Source: an uncultured Pseudomonas sp. (lineage in GTDB: Bacteria; Pseudomonadota; Gammaproteobacteria; Pseudomonadales; Pseudomonadaceae). From it: DNA of 62,056 nucleotides. The position numbers were made by a program, and so were the translations under genes. Under the pieces are notes generated by a model that searched no databases, had not been told where the DNA came from, and saw nothing but the letters and a program-made list of their open reading frames with translations. Position 1 is the stretch's first letter, and each line of letters starts with the position of its first letter. The stretch is taken from positions 1-62,056 of the forward strand of contig NZ_CAJYVE010000045.1 of the NCBI RefSeq assembly GCF_913777995.1, read 5' to 3'. Shown here one piece after another: positions 27,280 through 35,044 of this stretch.

Positions 27280-27803
27280 GGGCGGGCCTGCGCATAGGGC
27301 TGGTCGGCATCGGCGCAGACGCCAATATAGGCGCCCAAGCGCTCGGAGAAGTGCCGACGTATCTCAAGCCGTACACCGCATTGCGCGCAGGTGTGAAGGT
27401 CGGCCGTGCTGGTTGCCTGGCGGGTGGCGCAGTGTACGCAGAACAGCAGGCGTCGATTGGCGTTGCTGCATTGCAGGTCGATTTCTTCGGCCTCCAGCCC
27501 GGCGTCCCTGGCCACTGGGTTCAAGGTCCAGATGAAGGCTTCATCTCCCTGCAACTGCAGATGCACACCCACTCGCGCCTCACCCAGCAGCTCGACGAGG
27601 GCCTGCAGCAGCTCGGCTTCACAGGGGTAGTGGGGGAGAGCGAGGTGATGCAGCCGGGCCTCGCGGTTGGCCGCTCGCCATTGGGTAACGGCCTGCTGCC
27701 CGTCATCCTGGGTAACCAGCACGTGCACGGCGGCGCGCTGGGCGGGCTGGCCAGTGGGGTAGCGTGGCACGCTGAAGGGATGCAAATCGACTGTGCGGTT
27801 CAT
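27276..27803 (-). CDS. dmmC: Dimethylamine monooxygenase small subunit DmmC
   Basis: A 175-residue protein without a common catalytic domain. Two CxxC pairs (CVHCATRQ and CAQCGVR, about residues 118-142) form a likely zinc-ribbon. It is the first gene of the six-gene minus-strand operon, and by position and size corresponds to the gamma subunit of the dimethylamine oxidative demethylase. ATG 27803 has AAAGGA 5 bases upstream. Confidence 0.8.
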   Translation of the reverse strand: MNRTVDLHPFSVPRYPTGQPAQRAAVHVLVTQDDGQQAVTQWRAANREARLHHLALPHYPCEAELLQALVELLGEARVGVHLQLQGDEAFIWTLNPVARDAGLEAEEIDLQCSNANRRLLFCVHCATRQATSTADLHTCAQCGVRLEIRRHFSERLGAYIGVCADADQPYAQARP

Positions 27804-27894
27804 GGCGGTCCTTTTTGCACGGGGGGTGCCCCGGATTGAAGCGGCGGGTCATGTGTTGGTGCAGGGGCTGCCGCTTTCTCTACAGGCAAGATAA

Positions 27895-27910
27895 TTTCCT
27901 GTGGGGCGTA
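27895..27910. promoter_or_regulatory. Candidate operator upstream of dmmC
   Basis: TTTCCTGTGGGGCGTA keeps the left half and the GGG core of the motif found before purU, gmaS and amt; the right half is weak. It lies about 92 bases before dmmC. A poor -24/-12 match (AGGAAATTATCTTGCC on the minus strand, correct 10-base spacing) overlaps it. Confidence 0.4.
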
Positions 27911-28019
27911 AAGACTCAATCCGCCAAAGGGCATAGGCCAAAAGGAATAGAGGCCGACAGGGAGGCATGGAAGTTGCTGCATCAGCCGCTCCAACACCGA
28001 GAGAGACGGGGAGGAGGCC

Positions 28020-28643
28020 ATGCGTGCAGCCGCTCTGGGGCCGGCACCTGACGCAGCGTCCACGGCGCTGACCGAACGCGAAGAGCAGACCTTGCAGCTG
28101 ATCGCGGCCGGCAACAGCAACAAGCAGATCGCCCGGACACTGGGAATCAGTGATGGCACCGTGAAAACCTACGTGCGCAGCCTCCTGCGCAAGTTTCATC
28201 TGCACTCGCGCCTTGAGCTGGCGACCTGGGTGCATCGGCATACCGACAAGACGACCGCGACGCTCAAGGCCGACCTCGATCCCGCTGCGGTCGCCGGCCT
28301 GATCAACGACCTGCCGGTGCTGGTCTATCGCGGTGACAACGCCCGTGCCTGGTACATGGATTATGTCAGCGAAGGGTGCCTGCAACTGACCGGCTATCCG
28401 GCCGAGTACCTGACCCGCGACCCCGAGCACAGCTTCGGCTCACTGATTCTGGCCGAGTATGCCGACTACGTGTGGTACTGCGTGCAATGCGCATTGCTCA
28501 AGCGCGAGCCGTTTCAACTGCGTTACCGCATCTGCTGCGCCGATGGGCGAATCAAGGAGGTCTGCGAGACCGGTGTGGGCGTGTACTCGGCCAATGGTGA
28601 AGTGTTGGGGGTGGAAGGGGCCATTTTCGAAGTGGCAGGCTGA
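28020..28643 (+). CDS. LuxR-type regulator with N-terminal HTH and C-terminal PAS domain
   Basis: A 207-residue protein with reversed domain order. Residues about 15-75 are a LuxR/GerE helix-turn-helix (LTEREEQTLQLIAAGNSNKQ, then DGTVKTYVRSLLRKF). Residues about 95-205 are a PAS domain (YVSEGCLQLTGYPAEYLTRD). Most LuxR regulators carry the sensor first and the HTH last. It is divergent from dmmC across 216 bases, so it probably regulates the dmm-tmm-tdm operon. GGGGAGG precedes ATG 28020. Confidence 0.85.
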   Translation: MRAAALGPAPDAASTALTEREEQTLQLIAAGNSNKQIARTLGISDGTVKTYVRSLLRKFHLHSRLELATWVHRHTDKTTATLKADLDPAAVAGLINDLPVLVYRGDNARAWYMDYVSEGCLQLTGYPAEYLTRDPEHSFGSLILAEYADYVWYCVQCALLKREPFQLRYRICCADGRIKEVCETGVGVYSANGEVLGVEGAIFEVAG

Positions 28644-28655
28644 GTCGCCAGGCAC

Positions 28656-28680
28656 GAAAAAGCCGGGACATGCCCGGCTC
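28656..28680 (-). terminator. Terminator of the luciferase-like monooxygenase gene
   Basis: AGCCGGG/CCCGGCT pair around a 5-base loop; on the minus strand a TTTTT run follows. It lies 19 bases after the minus-strand gene and also separates it from the convergent LuxR-PAS gene. Confidence 0.8.
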
Positions 28681-28698
28681 TTGCGGATCTCGATGCGC

Positions 28699-29736
28699 TC
28701 AGCGGAAGGCCGGCACCACGTGCTGGATGAACAGCTCCAGGGACTTTTTCTTCTCGGCGTGGGAGAGGCTGTTGTCGCACCAGAAGCTGAATTCGTCGAC
28801 GCCCAGTTCCTGGTAGTAGCGGATGCGCGCGATGATTTCTTCCGGGGTGCCGATCATGGTGTTCTTGCGGATGTTCTCCAGCTCGAACTCCGGCCGTTCG
28901 GCGAACTTGGATTCCGGGCTTGGCTCCAGGAAACCATTGACCGGTACGGTCTTGTTGCCGAACCAGGCGTCGAAGGTGCGGTAGAACTTGGAAATCGCCT
29001 TGGCGCCGACCTTCCAGCCCTCCGGGTCGTCAGCACTGTGTACGTGGGTGTGGCGCAGCACCATCAGTTGCGGGCGCGGCACGTCGGGGTTGTTGTCCAG
29101 CGCGGCCTGGAACTTGTTCTTCAGGTCCAGTACTTCTTCGTCGCCTTTCATCAGCGGCGTGACCATCACGTTGCAGCCGTTGGCGACGGCGAAGTTGTGC
29201 GAGTCCGGGTCGCGAGCGGCGATCCAGATCGGCGGGGTATTGATCGGCTTCGGCACGCTGGTGGACGTGGGGAATTTCCACAGCTCGCCGTCGTGGGCGT
29301 AGTCGCCCTGCCACAGGGCCTTGACCACCGGAACCATCTCGCGCAGGGCCTTGCCGCCTTCGGTGGCCGGCATGCCGTTGGCCAGGCGGTCGAACTCCAC
29401 CTGGTAGGCGCCCCGGGCCAGGCCCACTTCCATGCGCCCGTTGCTGATCACGTCGAGCAGCGCGCATTCGCCGGCAACCCGCAGCGGGTGCCAGAACGGC
29501 GCGATGATGGTACCCGCGCCCAGGTGGATGGTGGTGGTGCGCGCCGCCAGGTAGGCGAGGGTAGGCATGGGGCTGGGGGAAATGGTGTATTCCATGGCGT
29601 GGTGTTCGCCGATCCACACGGTGCTGAAGCCGCCTTTTTCCGCCATCAGGGTCAGTTCGGTCAGGTCTTCGAACAGCTGGCGGTGGCTGACTTGCTCATC
29701 CCAGCGTTCCATGTGCACGAACAACGAAAATTTCAT
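28699..29736 (-). CDS. Luciferase-like (LLM) flavin-dependent monooxygenase
   Basis: A 345-residue TIM-barrel bacterial luciferase-family protein (WIGEHHAMEY, GRMEVGLARGAYQVEF are family segments). LLM enzymes use reduced FMN from a partner reductase, and a flavin reductase gene lies 100 bases upstream on the same strand. The substrate is unknown. With the NCS1 permease and RidA protein beyond, the set resembles the Rut uracil pathway (RutA/RutF/RutG/RutC) but is not it. A copy of the TGGTATACCGTAATAT motif precedes the gene. Confidence 0.87.
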   Translation of the reverse strand: MKFSLFVHMERWDEQVSHRQLFEDLTELTLMAEKGGFSTVWIGEHHAMEYTISPSPMPTLAYLAARTTTIHLGAGTIIAPFWHPLRVAGECALLDVISNGRMEVGLARGAYQVEFDRLANGMPATEGGKALREMVPVVKALWQGDYAHDGELWKFPTSTSVPKPINTPPIWIAARDPDSHNFAVANGCNVMVTPLMKGDEEVLDLKNKFQAALDNNPDVPRPQLMVLRHTHVHSADDPEGWKVGAKAISKFYRTFDAWFGNKTVPVNGFLEPSPESKFAERPEFELENIRKNTMIGTPEEIIARIRYYQELGVDEFSFWCDNSLSHAEKKKSLELFIQHVVPAFR

Positions 29737-29802
29737 GACGCTACCTCGGTCTGTCGGGGCCGTTTACAGAAGCGCCCCAAGTGGGGCTGGGCCTGAATTT
29801 TA

Positions 29803-29823
29803 TTGGTATACCGTAATATCGTG
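29803..29823. promoter_or_regulatory. Candidate regulator site 1 (TGGTATACCGTAATAT)
   Basis: TTGGTATACCGTAATATCG lies 70-90 bases before the LLM start, in the gap after the flavin reductase gene. GGTATACC is palindromic and resembles GntR-family operators. Copies occur at 30363 and 30545. Confidence 0.65.
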
Positions 29824-29835
29824 TGCTGACGCAGA

Positions 29836-30321
29836 TCAAGCCGTCAATGCCAGTGCGCCCATTTTTCCTCGGCAATACACCATGGGCGTGACAGGCTGCT
29901 CGGGCAGAATCAGATTCTTCACTGCACCGACCATGATCGCGTGGTCGCCGCCCTCGTATTCGCGCCACAGCTCGCACTCGATCACCGCCGTGGCGCCGGG
30001 CAGGATGGGATTGCCCAGTTCACTGAGGGTCCATTCGAGGCCCTCGGCCTTGTCCTTGCCCTTACGTGCGAAAGCATAGGCTTCGGCCTGTTGGTCCGCC
30101 GAGAGCAGGTGGATGGCGAAGCGCTTGTTGTCGATCAATACCGGATATGAATCGGAGCTGTAGTTGGGGCAGAACAGCACCAGTGCCGGCTCAAGGGACA
30201 GCGCGCTGAAGGCGCTGGCGGTCAGGCCGACCACCTGGCCTTGGTTATCCAGGGTGGTGATGACGGTTACGCCGGAAGGAAAGGCGCCCATGACGTTCTT
30301 GTAGACAACTGAGTCGATCAT
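29836..30321 (-). CDS. Flavin reductase (FMN) domain protein
   Basis: A 161-residue flavin reductase-like protein (FPSGVTVITT, GLTASAFSALSLEPALVLFC and the CELWREYEGGDHAIMVG segment). It reduces FMN with NAD(P)H for a two-component monooxygenase, presumably the LLM protein downstream. It has its own TGGTATACCGTAATAC motif, so the two genes may be transcribed from separate co-regulated promoters. Confidence 0.9.
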   Translation of the reverse strand: MIDSVVYKNVMGAFPSGVTVITTLDNQGQVVGLTASAFSALSLEPALVLFCPNYSSDSYPVLIDNKRFAIHLLSADQQAEAYAFARKGKDKAEGLEWTLSELGNPILPGATAVIECELWREYEGGDHAIMVGAVKNLILPEQPVTPMVYCRGKMGALALTA

Positions 30322-30362
30322 TGCAGACCTCTGGACGGAGCCGGGGCTGGGATGTTTTGTCT

Positions 30363-30381
30363 GATGGTATACCGTAATACT
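30363..30381. promoter_or_regulatory. Candidate regulator site 2 (TGGTATACCGTAATAC)
   Basis: GATGGTATACCGTAATACT lies about 45-60 bases before the flavin reductase ATG. It is identical to site 1 over TGGTATACCGTAATA. Confidence 0.65.
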
Positions 30382-30544
30382 TTATTCGCAAGTGTTTTTT
30401 GCTGCAGGGCTGCGTCACCGGCGTCCGTGAGTCGACCGCAAACCCCTGTGTATTCTGAGGTTGAGCGAAACTCGAAGCGACCAACGGGAAGGTCGATGCG
30501 CGCGCCGTGAGCGAAGAAAGGCGATCACTGGGGGTTGTCGGATT

Positions 30545-30561
30545 ATGGCATACCATAATAT
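30545..30561. promoter_or_regulatory. Candidate regulator site 3 (TGGCATACCATAATAT)
   Basis: ATGGCATACCATAATAT, followed by GG, differs from site 1 at two positions. It lies about 380 bases before the permease start and is the only copy on the permease side, so it would put the transporter in the same regulon. Confidence 0.6.
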
Positions 30562-30936
30562 GGTGTTATCGACGCAGTGAATGGCCGCATCGACGCCGTC
30601 ACTGCCGGACACTCATTCCGGGCCCCGCTGTTTCGGGGCGCTGCATGGTTTGGCTCCGCACAACAACAATTTCAGGCGAGACGATGTTTTTTCATTCCAG
30701 CCCGGTGCTGACAGGCACCACACCTCCTGGCGTCGGACGACGCGCAACGGATTTCTCAACTGCCATGGGCTGCTCATAAGGCCCGAGCCTGGCGCTTTTC
30801 CACGCACGGATGAGACAGCAGCGGGGGCTTGCGGACGCAGGCCGTGTCGACGCTCGCCCGGAAAATGCCTACGGCTCTGATGGATCTGTCATCCGGCGCC
30901 TGCGCGCGTCGGCCAACCGGTTTCGAGAGAACGCTC

Positions 30937-32373
30937 ATGTCCCATACCTCACAGCCCGCGAACTCCACCCCAGCAGACGGCACGGCCGCGCCGCTGATCG
31001 AGAATCACACCGTCGACTACGTGCCGCCGGCCGAACGCCATGGCCGCGCACGTGACCTGTTCACCCTGTGGTTCAGCACCAACATCGCGCCATTGCCCAT
31101 CGTCACCGGGGCCATGGCCGTGCAAGTGTTTCACCTGGACTTCTTCTGGGGACTGCTGGCCATCGTGCTGGGCAACCTGATCGGTGGCGTGGTGATCGGC
31201 CTGGCCTCGGCCCAGGGCCCGCAGCTGGGCATCCCGCAGATGGTGCAGAGTCGTGGTCAGTTCGGCCGCTACGGCGCCTTGCTGATCGTGTTCATCACCG
31301 CGCTGATCTACGTCGGTTTCTTCATTTCCAACATCGTGCTGTCGGGCAAGTCGATCCAGGGGTTGGCGCCGTCGGTGCCGATGCCTGCCGGGATTCTCAT
31401 CGGTGCCCTCAGCGCCACGGCCATCGGGGTGATCGGCTACCGCTTCATCCATACCCTCAACCGCATTGGCACCTGGGTGATGGGCGCGGCACTGCTGGCC
31501 GGCTTCAGCATGATCTTCCTCGGCGAACTGCCGAATGACTTCTTCATCCGTGGCGGCTTCGATGCGGCGGGCTGGATCGCCACGCTGTCGCTGGGGATCA
31601 TCTGGCAGATCAGTTTCTCGCCCTACACCTCGGACTACTCGCGCTACCTGCCCAGGGAAATCGGTATCGGCAAGCCGTTCTGGGCCACCTACCTGGGCGC
31701 CAGCCTGGGCACCATCGCCTCGTTCAGCTTCGGCATGGTGGCTGCGCTGGCCACCCCGGAGGGCACCGAGGCCATGGCCGCTGTCAAGCAATCCACCGGC
31801 TGGCTGGGCCCGATCCTGATGGTGCTGTTCCTGCTCAACATCATCAGCCACAACGCGCTCAATCTGTATGGCGCGGTGCTGTCCATCGTCACCTCGATTC
31901 AGACCTTCGCCGGCCAGTGGACGCCCAGCGTACGCCTGCGCGTGCTGCTGTCGACCCTGGTGCTGGTCGGCTGCTGCCTGGTGGCGATCAGCGCGTCGAA
32001 GGACTTCATCGGCCAGTTCATCGGGCTGATCCTGGCGCTGCTGATCGTGCTGGTTCCCTGGGCGGCGATCAACCTCATCGACTTCTACCTGATCAAGCGC
32101 GGGGTCTACGAGATCGAGTCGATCTTCCGCAACGACGGCGGCATCTACGGGCGCTTCAACCATCACGCCATCGTTGCCTATGCCATCGGCATCCTGGTGC
32201 AACTGCCGTTCGCCAATACCTCGCTGTACGTCGGCCCTTATGCCCACTACATCGAAGGCGCCGACCTGTCGTGGCTGGTGGGCCTGGTAGTAACCGCACC
32301 GCTGTACTACTGCCTGGCGACCCGCAGCCGCAGTGAAGCGCGTCGTGCGGCGCAGCTGCGCTACAACGACTGA
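30937..32373 (+). CDS. NCS1-family permease (purine/cytosine/hydantoin type)
   Basis: A 478-residue transporter with about 12 membrane helices (PIVTGAMAVQVFHLDFFWGLLAIVLGN… start; SPYTSDYSRYLP is the conserved NCS1 segment). NCS1 proteins import nucleobases, allantoin, hydantoins or thiamine-like rings with H+ or Na+. ATG 30937 gives the usual length; the in-frame upstream extension lacks support. A shared upstream motif links it to the LLM monooxygenase and flavin reductase, so it may import their substrate. Confidence 0.88.
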   Translation: MSHTSQPANSTPADGTAAPLIENHTVDYVPPAERHGRARDLFTLWFSTNIAPLPIVTGAMAVQVFHLDFFWGLLAIVLGNLIGGVVIGLASAQGPQLGIPQMVQSRGQFGRYGALLIVFITALIYVGFFISNIVLSGKSIQGLAPSVPMPAGILIGALSATAIGVIGYRFIHTLNRIGTWVMGAALLAGFSMIFLGELPNDFFIRGGFDAAGWIATLSLGIIWQISFSPYTSDYSRYLPREIGIGKPFWATYLGASLGTIASFSFGMVAALATPEGTEAMAAVKQSTGWLGPILMVLFLLNIISHNALNLYGAVLSIVTSIQTFAGQWTPSVRLRVLLSTLVLVGCCLVAISASKDFIGQFIGLILALLIVLVPWAAINLIDFYLIKRGVYEIESIFRNDGGIYGRFNHHAIVAYAIGILVQLPFANTSLYVGPYAHYIEGADLSWLVGLVVTAPLYYCLATRSRSEARRAAQLRYND

Positions 32374-32385
32374 CATTCGCCACGA

Positions 32386-32420
32386 CGAAAAACGCCCCGA
32401 CACACCCGTCGGGGCGTTTG
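32386..32420. terminator. Bidirectional terminator between permease and ridA-like gene
   Basis: AACGCCCCGA and TCGGGGCGTT form a 10-pair stem with an 8-base loop. T-runs follow in both directions (TTT on plus, TTTTT on minus). It serves both convergent genes. Confidence 0.88.
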
Positions 32421-32436
32421 CACAGTTGCCTGGCGC

Positions 32437-32841
32437 TCAGCCCTCTTCAGTCTCTGGTGCCCTGGCAATCACCTTGATTTCGAAATCGAAGCCGTACAGC
32501 CAGGTCACGCCCACGGCGGTCAACGTGGGGTAGGGCGCCTCGCCCCAGAACTCCGGCACCACTTGCCAGATGGCCTCGAAGGTCTGCTGCGGGTCGACCA
32601 TGAATATCGTCACATCGACCACATCGGCGAAGCTGCCGCCTGCTGCGCTGAGAATCGCATCAAGGTTGCTGAAGGCGCGGCGCACCTGGTCCTGCAGGTC
32701 GGTTTCGGGCGAGCCGTCCTCGCGGCTGCCGACCTGCCCGGACACGAACAGAAAGCCATTGCTGCGGATCGCCGGGGAGTAGCGATTGCGCTCATAGAGG
32801 GCCTGGCGGCCGGCGGGGAAAATCACATCACGGGTGGTCAT
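32437..32841 (-). CDS. RidA family protein (YjgF/YER057c/UK114)
   Basis: A 134-residue RidA-like protein with the typical trimer core (FLFVSGQVGSREDGSPETDL, QVRRAFSNLDAILSAAGGSF, VVDVTIFMVD). Members hydrolyse enamine/imine intermediates or act in ring catabolism (RutC). The Arg of the canonical substrate site is not clearly conserved. ATG 32841 is chosen by family length. It is convergent with the NCS1 permease and divergent from a LysR gene. Confidence 0.88.
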   Translation of the reverse strand: MTTRDVIFPAGRQALYERNRYSPAIRSNGFLFVSGQVGSREDGSPETDLQDQVRRAFSNLDAILSAAGGSFADVVDVTIFMVDPQQTFEAIWQVVPEFWGEAPYPTLTAVGVTWLYGFDFEIKVIARAPETEEG

Positions 32842-32954
32842 GGTAGTAGCTCCAGTGGCTGGGAATGCCTGGCACTTTAGGCCGCCGCGTCGGAGGGATA
32901 AACTCGCCATCGCGCCCATCACTGTTTGCATCGGCCAAACAATCAGGAGATTCC

Positions 32955-33917
32955 ATGGACCGCTTCGATGCCATGCGCGCCTTCGCTCGCGTGGTGGAAA
33001 CCGGCAGCTTCACCAAGGCTGCCGCCACCCTGCACCTGAGCAAGACCAGCGTGACCCAGCTGGTTCAGCAACTGGAGGCGCGCCTGCGAGTGCGGCTGCT
33101 CAACCGCACCACGCGCAAGGTCAATGTCACGGCCGATGGCGCGGCCTATTACGAACGGGTCGTGCGCCTGCTCGCCGACCTCGACGACGCCGAGACCGGG
33201 CTGTCTGCGGCTACGGCCTTGCCACGTGGGCGCCTGCGTGTCGATGTGCCCAGCCCGCTGGCGCGCCTGCTGCTGATTCCAGCGCTGCCGGACTTTTATG
33301 CGCGTTACCCCGACATCCAGCTGGAGATGGGCGTCAGCGACCGCAAGGTCGATCTCATCGATGAAAACGTCGACTGCGTAGTGCGGGGCGGCGAACTCAG
33401 CGACCAGTCACTCAAGGCGCGGCGCCTGCGCGATCTGCAACTAGGGGTCTATGCGGCACCGGCCTACCTGCAACGGGCTGGCATGCCTGTCCATCCCCGC
33501 GACCTGGAAAACCCGCACCACCGTGCTGTGGGCTTCCGATGGGCGCGCACCGGCAAGCCATTGCCCTATGCCATGCAGCGCGAGGCTGAAAATCTCGTCG
33601 TGAATGTGCGGTACGCCTTGCTGGTCGACGACGGCAATGCCTACCTGGCCGCCGGCCTGGCGGGCCTGGGCGTGCTCTGGCTGCCCGACTACATGGCCGA
33701 GCCGGCCGTGCAGCGCGATGAGCTGCAGGTGCTGTTCCCGGACTGGCACCTGGCGCCCATGCCGATGCATATCGCCTGGCCGCCAAGTCGGCATGTCAGC
33801 GCCAAGCTGCGGGTGTTCATCGACTGGGTGGTGGAGGTAGTGGGGGAGTGGCAACCCATTCATGTACGCAATAATCGGTTACCGTCTGTTGACAGTGGAT
33901 ACAGTGGCGCTCCATGA
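32955..33917 (+). CDS. LysR-family regulator (CrgA-like)
   Basis: A 320-residue regulator. The N-terminal winged HTH (MRAFARVVETGSFTKAAATL…) is followed by the PBP2 CrgA-like effector domain (ASP-type segment VDVPSPLARLLLIPALPDF). It is divergent from the ridA-like gene with 113 bases between starts, so that gene is its likely target. ATG 32955 follows CAGGAGA. Confidence 0.9.
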   Translation: MDRFDAMRAFARVVETGSFTKAAATLHLSKTSVTQLVQQLEARLRVRLLNRTTRKVNVTADGAAYYERVVRLLADLDDAETGLSAATALPRGRLRVDVPSPLARLLLIPALPDFYARYPDIQLEMGVSDRKVDLIDENVDCVVRGGELSDQSLKARRLRDLQLGVYAAPAYLQRAGMPVHPRDLENPHHRAVGFRWARTGKPLPYAMQREAENLVVNVRYALLVDDGNAYLAAGLAGLGVLWLPDYMAEPAVQRDELQVLFPDWHLAPMPMHIAWPPSRHVSAKLRVFIDWVVEVVGEWQPIHVRNNRLPSVDSGYSGAP

Positions 33918-34065
33918 TCACCGGGCACTTTCATCGCAACGGACTCCCAATGCTTTCGAGCCTTGACCATACGCCCCTGCTGCCAGGCTCCCGCCTGCAG
34001 GCTGGCGCATGCCTGTCCGTTGCCAAGAAATCCAAGAAACAGTCGCTCATTTGACCGGGGCGCGC

Positions 34066-34092
34066 TGTCCCGTCAGATGGGCTGACAGGACA
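34066..34092. promoter_or_regulatory. Dyad TGTCCCGTCA-N7-TGACAGGACA
   Basis: The arms match at 9 of 10 positions. It lies about 85 bases before the dapA-like gene and about 150 after the LysR stop. It could be an operator or a weak terminator; no T-run follows. Confidence 0.4.
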
Positions 34093-34177
34093 CGATGGCG
34101 CCAGGTAACCCCCTCCCAGCACTCGCTCCCGCCTCCCTCCCTGACGAGACCCAACGGTCAGTTCAAGGAGAACATGC

Positions 34178-35044
34178 ATGTCATTTCGTGGTATCTGGGT
34201 AGCCCTGGTCACACCGTTTCGTGACGGTGAAATCGATTTTCCCGCGTTGCAGGACCTCGCCGGCAAACTGCTGGACGACGGCGTACGGGGTCTGGTGGTG
34301 TGTGGCACTTCCGGCGAGGCGGCGGCGCTCAGCCATGCCGAGCAATTGGCGGTGCTCGATGCGGTGTTGCAACGGGTGCCGGGCCAGCAGGTGATCATGG
34401 GCCTGGCCGGCAACAACCTGCGCGAACTGCTGGTTTTCCAGCAGCAGGTGCAGACCCGCCCGCTGGCCGGGCTGCTGGTGCCGGCGCCGTATTACATCCG
34501 TCCGTCCCAGGCCGGCCTGGAGGCGTTTTTCCAGACGGTTGCCGATGCCGCCAGCGTGCCGCTGGTGCTCTATGACATCCCTTACCGCACCGGTGTGCGC
34601 TTCGAGCGCGAGACGCTGCGGCGTATCGTGCGTCACCCGCGCATCGCAGCAGTGAAGGACTGCGGCGGCGACCTGGAAACCACCACCGCACTGATCCACG
34701 ACGGTCATGCGGAAATTCTCACCGGCGAAGACCTGCAGATCTTCAACAACCTATGCCTGGGTGGCGCCGGCGCTATCTCGGTGTCGGCACATGTGCGCGC
34801 CGATCTCTACGTGAGGCTGCAGCGTCAGGTCGAGGACGGCGAGCTGGCGCTGGCGCGGCAGAACTTCTACCGCCTGCTGCCGTGGCTGCAGGCGGCTTTC
34901 ATCGAGCCGAATCCGGCACCGGTCAAGGCTGCGCTGGCGCTGCAGGGGTGGTTGGCGCCCGAGCTGCGGGCGCCGATGCAGGCCTGTTCGGTAGCGGCTG
35001 TGGCTCGTTTGCGCGAGGTGTTGGCCGAGCTGGGGGAGGGTTGA
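34178..35044 (+). CDS. Dihydrodipicolinate synthase family protein
   Basis: A 288-residue DapA-type aldolase. The GTSGEAAAL phosphate/carboxylate-binding motif, YDIPYRTG with the proton-relay Tyr, and the Schiff-base lysine in AAVKDCGGDLE are all present. It may be a second dihydrodipicolinate synthase or a related lyase; P. putida genomes carry several. Its last 122 bases overlap the convergent MTHFR-like gene. Strong AAGGAG before ATG 34178. Confidence 0.87.
   Translation: MSFRGIWVALVTPFRDGEIDFPALQDLAGKLLDDGVRGLVVCGTSGEAAALSHAEQLAVLDAVLQRVPGQQVIMGLAGNNLRELLVFQQQVQTRPLAGLLVPAPYYIRPSQAGLEAFFQTVADAASVPLVLYDIPYRTGVRFERETLRRIVRHPRIAAVKDCGGDLETTTALIHDGHAEILTGEDLQIFNNLCLGGAGAISVSAHVRADLYVRLQRQVEDGELALARQNFYRLLPWLQAAFIEPNPAPVKAALALQGWLAPELRAPMQACSVAAVARLREVLAELGEG

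Larger units (their letters stand above)
30322..30936. other. 615-base intergenic region between flavin reductase and NCS1 permease
   Basis: A long gap without a convincing gene. It contains two copies of the TGGYATACCRTAATAY motif (30363-30381 facing the reductase, 30545-30561 facing the permease). Bases 30575-30930 would form a long leader before the permease. A short GGGCCCCGCTGTTTCGGGGCGC hairpin lies near 30620-30642. Short frames here have no family resemblance. Confidence 0.5.

Noticed and set aside
33951-34055. A 34-codon frame between the LysR and dapA-like genes
   Set aside because: No ribosome site or recognisable features; too short to support.
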